In this document: positions 60,055 to 64,000 of the stretch, piece by piece | How positions within the stretch are numbered: position 1 is the first letter of the stretch | Layout: every line of letters begins with the position of its first letter | Translations under genes and position numbers: made by a program | NCBI GenBank assembly: GCA_014534425.1 | Contig: JACVRN010000001.1 | Location: 1-64,000 of the forward strand | DNA length: 64,000 bases | From: Pyrinomonadaceae bacterium | Lineage (GTDB): Bacteria; Acidobacteriota; Blastocatellia; Pyrinomonadales; Pyrinomonadaceae | Direction of reading: 5' to 3' | The notes under the pieces: generated by a model | Databases searched by the model: none | What the model saw: only the letters and a program-made list of their open reading frames with translations | Told to the model about the DNA's origin: nothing

Positions 60055-62928
60055 CTACTGCTTTACGATTACCTTCACTTCCGAGAGGTCAATCAGGACG
60101 GTGCGACCGTCGGCTGCGACCAGATGAACGTTGTTCTTATCGAAGCTGAAAATGCTTTCGCCCGTGGCAAGCGCCTCCACTTCTATGAAGACGAGCACAC
60201 CCGCGCCCGTGATGGGCTGAGCGCCCGCAGGCGGCGCGACAGAGACGAGCAGCAGCCCCTTAGCGTCAACCGATTGCGTCAGGATAGGCTGTGCTCCTCC
60301 TTCGCCTGTCGCCAGCAGGTTGCCGGTCGACACGTTGCTGATACGCAACCGTTGCGGGTCGAACTTGAAGGTCAGAGCGGCCAACCCCAGAGGCGCGTCC
60401 GTCTTGAGCAGAAGCGTTATCTGGCGACGCTCGCCCACGCGCAACTCCTGCAACTTCGGCAGGAGCATTAAACCGGCTGCGCTTCGCGTCACGAACGTTG
60501 TGCTGCCAGCCGCAACAGCTTTCGCCTGCGAAGGCGCGCTCGCATTGTTCTTCAAAGAAGAGGGCTGCGTGGTGGCGTCGTCGCGCCTCTCCTGCGTCTC
60601 AAGCTGCGGGCCTATGAAGGAAGGCTTCGCTGGCGCGGCGTTGTCCAGTCGACGCATTGGAGGAGCATCGTCATTAGCGCTCGCATTGTCAGTCGCGCCG
60701 CTCGTCGTCGTCAGTGGCTTAGCCTGCGACGTGTTGCTCGCGGGCGCAGACAGGTTGGACGTGGGCGCGCTGGTCGTTGAATTGTTCGAAGCATTTCCGG
60801 GCACGGGCAAATCCGCCTTGGGAACATTCACAGGCAGAGGCCGAAGGTTAGCCGGAAGAGCTTTAGAGATGTTCGAGGCGGCGTCGCTTCCGCCAGTCGG
60901 CGCACCGGCCTGCACGCCATCGCCCATCAGCACGCGCGGCGCTGGCACGTAGGCCGGAGGCTCTTCGTCAAGGATGGGCTTTTGTGGTTGAGCGTTTACG
61001 GCCTGCGCCTGTTGTTGCTGCTGTTGCGGCTGAGCGTTCTGCGCGACCGCTTGGTTGCGTGCGGCGCGACGCGCTTCGGCAAGCTGGTCTTCGCGCTCAG
61101 CATCTTCAAGCACGGCCTGCACGGAGCCGCTCGTGGGCGTCTGCAAAGTTCCAGAGGGGCGCATCATCTCGTCGTCCGGCGTCACGGCGGGAGCGCGCAG
61201 CACCCTAGGCGTAACCGCGATAACGATGTCCACCTGACGGTTGCGATCTTCCGGTGCTGTAAAGAAACGACCAAGGACAGGGATGAGGCCCAGAAGCGGC
61301 AGCCCTACGCGCGACTGCGACTGCGAGCCTTGCGCTATGCTGGCGAGCATCATCGTTCGATTGTTCTGTATGCGAGCCGTGCCAGCAATCGAGCGCTCCG
61401 TAAACGTAGGCGTAGGATTGCCCGGATTGATAACGTCCTTAGACTCAATGCTCATCTTCACCTGCACGTCCAGGTTAGGATAAACCGTCGGCAGGAACTT
61501 CAAAGTCAGACCCGTCTGCTCGTAGTTGAAGACCGGAAAGCCTCCGGCAAAGCCCACGCCCTGATTGACTCCGCCCGGCTGGTTCGTGGTGTTGGTCGTG
61601 CCGAAGGGAAAAGTCTGAGCCGTCTGCACGGGCACGCGCTGTCCTATGCGCGCCGTGGACTCTTCGTTGTTGAAGGCGTGAATCTGTGTCGTGAAAAGAA
61701 GCTTCGTGCGGTCTCGGCCCTGAAGCAGGGCGATGGCTGAAGGCGGAAGTGCGAAACCTACGCCCAATGCCGTAGGCAGAGCGAGCGGGAAATTGCTCCG
61801 GCTGGTAATGCCGCCCTGCGCGCTTCCCAGGTTGATGAGCGTGGTGTTCGAGCCTATCTGGTTGCCTATCTTCAACAGGTCGTCGCGCGAGACTTCGTAG
61901 ATGTTCACGTCCATCACGACCTCTGCGCGGTCTTTATCCAGGCTCGCCAGCAGGTCGCCTATGAGCCGGACGTTCTCCGCCGTGTCGCGTATGGTGATGC
62001 TGTTGGTGTCCGGGTCAGCGATGGCTATGGTTGTAGGGCGTCCCGCCTGCGCCGGGATAGCACGGCCAATATACTTTTCCGCATCAGCCGGTTTTAAGTT
62101 CGAGAGATAGAAGGTGCGTATGACTAGCTGCTGATAGGTTCCTCTGCGCTGCTGGTCTGCGACCAGGATGGTGCGGCGTCCGAGTTTCTGAAAGAAGAGT
62201 CCTTCCTGAAGAAAGACGTAATCAAGCGCCTGCGCGGCGGTCACATCCTTTAAAGAGATGTCTATGTTGCGCGGCTGCCGGAAGCTCTGGCTGTCGAAGA
62301 CCACGTTGAGGCCGAGCAGTTCTGCGTAGGTGCGTATGAAAGCTTTGAGGTCGCCACTGTAGGTAACGATTCGCAACTGCTCTACGCGCTGCTGCGGAAC
62401 GGCAGGCACCGCTATGTCACGAGCGCCTGAGATGGCTGCGGGCGTCGTGCCTCCTGTGAGCGCTCCCGCTTCGCGCAGAGAGGTCGGAGACCCCCTTAAG
62501 GTTCCGCCGACCTGCATATTGTTTGTGGGAAGCCCCGCCTCTTTATCTTTTTGCAGGCGCAGCATGCGCTCCATCTCCGAGAGCGCAAGCTCGTTCACGG
62601 GGTCGTAGGCGTAAGATTGCCGGAAGGCGTTATAGGCTCCGAGAAAATCGCTCTTCTCCGCGAGCGCTCTTCCCTGCTGCATCAAAACCTGCGAGGCGTT
62701 GAAGACGGCGCGGCGGTATCGCAACTGGTATTCCGTGTCATCCGGATTCGCAGCCAGCGCGAGCGAGTATTGCTCTGCGGCCTTCTCCCATTGCTGCGCC
62801 TTCTCGTAGACAAGCCCCTGGTTGTAATACTTCTCGCCCTTTTTGGCGAGCGCAACCATAGGCACAGCCAGCAGGCTGATGATGACTATGAGCGATGCAA
62901 TCGAGCGTGGGCGGGCAAATGTTTTCAT
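60055..62928 (-). CDS. Secretin (GspD/PilQ type) with TPR start and C-terminal cohesin-like domain
   Basis: A 957-residue outer-membrane secretin. A signal peptide (residues 1-28) is followed by TPR-like helices (YYNQGLVYEKAQQWEKAAEQ) to about 130, and secretin short domains near 185-345 (ISLKDVTAAQALDYVFLQEG, STN-like). The secretin channel domain lies at about 400-575, ending with VGLPLLGLIPVLGRFFTA and VDIVIAVTPRVL. A long Gln/Pro/Ala/Ser linker (590-810) leads to a cohesin-like beta domain at the end (RQITLLLKTDAPLGLAALTF). GGAGAGG precedes the ATG. Confidence 0.9.
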   Translation of the reverse strand: MKTFARPRSIASLIVIISLLAVPMVALAKKGEKYYNQGLVYEKAQQWEKAAEQYSLALAANPDDTEYQLRYRRAVFNASQVLMQQGRALAEKSDFLGAYNAFRQSYAYDPVNELALSEMERMLRLQKDKEAGLPTNNMQVGGTLRGSPTSLREAGALTGGTTPAAISGARDIAVPAVPQQRVEQLRIVTYSGDLKAFIRTYAELLGLNVVFDSQSFRQPRNIDISLKDVTAAQALDYVFLQEGLFFQKLGRRTILVADQQRRGTYQQLVIRTFYLSNLKPADAEKYIGRAIPAQAGRPTTIAIADPDTNSITIRDTAENVRLIGDLLASLDKDRAEVVMDVNIYEVSRDDLLKIGNQIGSNTTLINLGSAQGGITSRSNFPLALPTALGVGFALPPSAIALLQGRDRTKLLFTTQIHAFNNEESTARIGQRVPVQTAQTFPFGTTNTTNQPGGVNQGVGFAGGFPVFNYEQTGLTLKFLPTVYPNLDVQVKMSIESKDVINPGNPTPTFTERSIAGTARIQNNRTMMLASIAQGSQSQSRVGLPLLGLIPVLGRFFTAPEDRNRQVDIVIAVTPRVLRAPAVTPDDEMMRPSGTLQTPTSGSVQAVLEDAEREDQLAEARRAARNQAVAQNAQPQQQQQQAQAVNAQPQKPILDEEPPAYVPAPRVLMGDGVQAGAPTGGSDAASNISKALPANLRPLPVNVPKADLPVPGNASNNSTTSAPTSNLSAPASNTSQAKPLTTTSGATDNASANDDAPPMRRLDNAAPAKPSFIGPQLETQERRDDATTQPSSLKNNASAPSQAKAVAAGSTTFVTRSAAGLMLLPKLQELRVGERRQITLLLKTDAPLGLAALTFKFDPQRLRISNVSTGNLLATGEGGAQPILTQSVDAKGLLLVSVAPPAGAQPITGAGVLVFIEVEALATGESIFSFDKNNVHLVAADGRTVLIDLSEVKVIVKQ

Positions 62929-63025
62929 CTATAGCCTCTCCAAACAATTCTTAAATAACCCGAAAGACTCCGAAGCAGAGCCTGGAAAATTACACGCGAC
63001 GGCGCGAGCGCAGTTCCTTTAAAAA

Positions 63026-63101
63026 AGCAATCAGCCATCAGCAATCAGCTTTCGCAATAGCTCTTTCAAAGCTGATTGCTGATGGCTGAACGCTGATTGC
63101 T
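63026..63101. repeat. AGCAATCAGC-type palindromic repeat between the secretin and ATPase genes
   Basis: Units AGCAATCAGCCATCAGCAAT and their complements (GCTGATTGCTGATGGCTGAA, CGCTGATTGCT) flank a short spacer. The ATPase stop codon (63100-63102) overlaps its right end. It lies inside an operon. Confidence 0.82.
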
Positions 63102-64000
63102 ATCCTAAGTTTATCTCTTCGACGAACGTGACACGATTAATCTCGTGGAGCGTAGAGATGCCTGCGAAAACTTTTTCGAGCGCGGATTCTCTCAAGCTCG
63201 ATAAGCCTTCGGCTTCGGCAGCGCGGCGGACTTCCGAGCCGGGACGCCTCTCCACAATCATCTCACGAATATTATCGGTCAAATCCAGAAGCTCGTGAAT
63301 CGCGGTGCGCCCGCGATAGCCCGTGTGATTGCACGCGTCGCAGCCCACGCTGCGATAGAAGGTGCGATGACGATGCTCCGCAGGATGCAGGCCCGATTCG
63401 AGCAACTCTTCGTCTGAAATATCGTACGGGCGCTTGCAGACGTGGCAGAGCATACGCACAAGGCGCTGAGCCAGCACACAGTTCAAGCTTGAGACGAAAT
63501 TATACGGCTCCACGCCCATGTTCAGGAAACGGCCTATAACGTCAATGACGTTGTTGGCGTGAACCGTTGTGAAAACAAGGTGGCCCGTCAGAGCGGACTG
63601 AATGGCTATCTGCGCCGTCTCGGTGTCGCGTATCTCTCCGACCATTATCTTGTCGGGGTCGTGGCGAAGGATTGAGCGAAGACCGCGCGCGAAAGAGAGG
63701 CCCTTCTTCTCGTTCACGGGAATCTGCGTGATGCCGTGAAGCTGATACTCCACGGGGTCTTCGATGGTGATTATCTTGTCTTCTTCGTTTCTAATCTCGT
63801 TCAAGGCAGCGTAAAGCGTAGTCGTCTTGCCGGAACCCGTGGGGCCTGTGACGAGCACCATCCCGTAAGGCTCTGCTATGTAGCGGCGGAACTTCCTCAA
63901 ATCATCTTCGCCGAATCCGACCACGTCCAGATTCAGGTTGCGAAACTCTTCGTTAATCTGCTCCTTGTCCAGGATACGAATGACAGCGTCTTCGCCGTGA
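63100..64000 (-). CDS. Type II secretion/type IV pilus assembly ATPase (GspE/PilB family), C-terminal part
   Basis: The hexameric ATPase that drives pseudopilus assembly. The frame stays open to the window edge (EDAVIRILDKEQINEEF before the first internal Met), so the N-terminus lies outside. Visible motifs are Walker A GPTGSGKTTTLYAAL, the Asp box ITIEDPVEYQL, Walker B HDPDKIMVGEIRDTET, the His box TVHAN and a tetracysteine site CHVCKRPYDI with CDACNHTGYRGR. It leads the secretin-pseudopilin-PilM cluster. Confidence 0.95.
   Translation of the reverse strand, partial: HGEDAVIRILDKEQINEEFRNLNLDVVGFGEDDLRKFRRYIAEPYGMVLVTGPTGSGKTTTLYAALNEIRNEEDKIITIEDPVEYQLHGITQIPVNEKKGLSFARGLRSILRHDPDKIMVGEIRDTETAQIAIQSALTGHLVFTTVHANNVIDVIGRFLNMGVEPYNFVSSLNCVLAQRLVRMLCHVCKRPYDISDEELLESGLHPAEHRHRTFYRSVGCDACNHTGYRGRTAIHELLDLTDNIREMIVERRPGSEVRRAAEAEGLSSLRESALEKVFAGISTLHEINRVTFVEEINLG

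Overview
The window looks like chromosomal DNA of an Acidobacteriota bacterium, probably near the Blastocatellia/Pyrinomonadales. This is inferred from gene content and style, not from a database search: moderate to high GC, an Oar-like TonB-dependent receptor, a secretin with a C-terminal cohesin-like domain, bacillithiol genes (bshC and a ypdA-like gene), split acyl-CoA carboxylase genes, and many secreted proteins of unknown function. No prophage, transposase, CRISPR array, rRNA or tRNA was recognised.

Layout. 1-9 kb: the 3' part of ruvB, pdxJ, a family 2 glycosyltransferase, a C-terminal processing protease, an ankyrin/TonB-C protein, two genes of unknown function and an RlmI-like methyltransferase. 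9-13 kb: two genes with in-frame UGA codons at catalytic positions (an AhpE-like peroxiredoxin and a GrdB/PrdB-like reductase), both read here as selenoproteins, then phosphofructokinase and a greA interrupted by UGA. 12.7-28 kb: lipid synthesis, a split biotin-dependent carboxylase, GrpB, a HAD phosphatase, mutL-cheW, bshC, a DapA-like aldolase, a membrane protein, a PhzF protein and a YpdA-like reductase. 28-36 kb: a histidine kinase/response regulator pair, small envelope proteins and a compact restriction-modification pair whose nuclease gene is AT-rich. 36-46 kb: an XRE regulator, malic enzyme, a Gly/Tyr/Arg-rich secreted protein, a DUF2520-like dehydrogenase, a 1200-residue P-loop ATPase resembling PglY/BrxC or DUF6079 proteins, and an M48 protease. 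46-51 kb: the translation cluster rplM-rpsI-rpsB-tsf-pyrH-frr. 51-64 kb, minus strand: a TonB-dependent receptor with a Gly-rich partner, an ECF sigma/anti-sigma/bactofilin-like group, and a type II secretion or type IV pilus cluster (gspE-like, secretin, two pseudopilins, PilM-like).

Noncoding DNA is unusually structured. Several families of long palindromes sit at gene ends and often contain the stop codon of the neighbouring gene; one is a perfect 89-base inverted repeat. Two intergenic regions carry degenerate tandem arrays with exact 21-base periodicity. Two leaders around 44.0-44.8 kb share a conserved core and look like homologous structured RNAs.

The points most worth checking are the two adjacent selenoprotein genes, the UGA in greA, the paired structured leaders, the 21-base arrays and the lone PglY-like ATPase.
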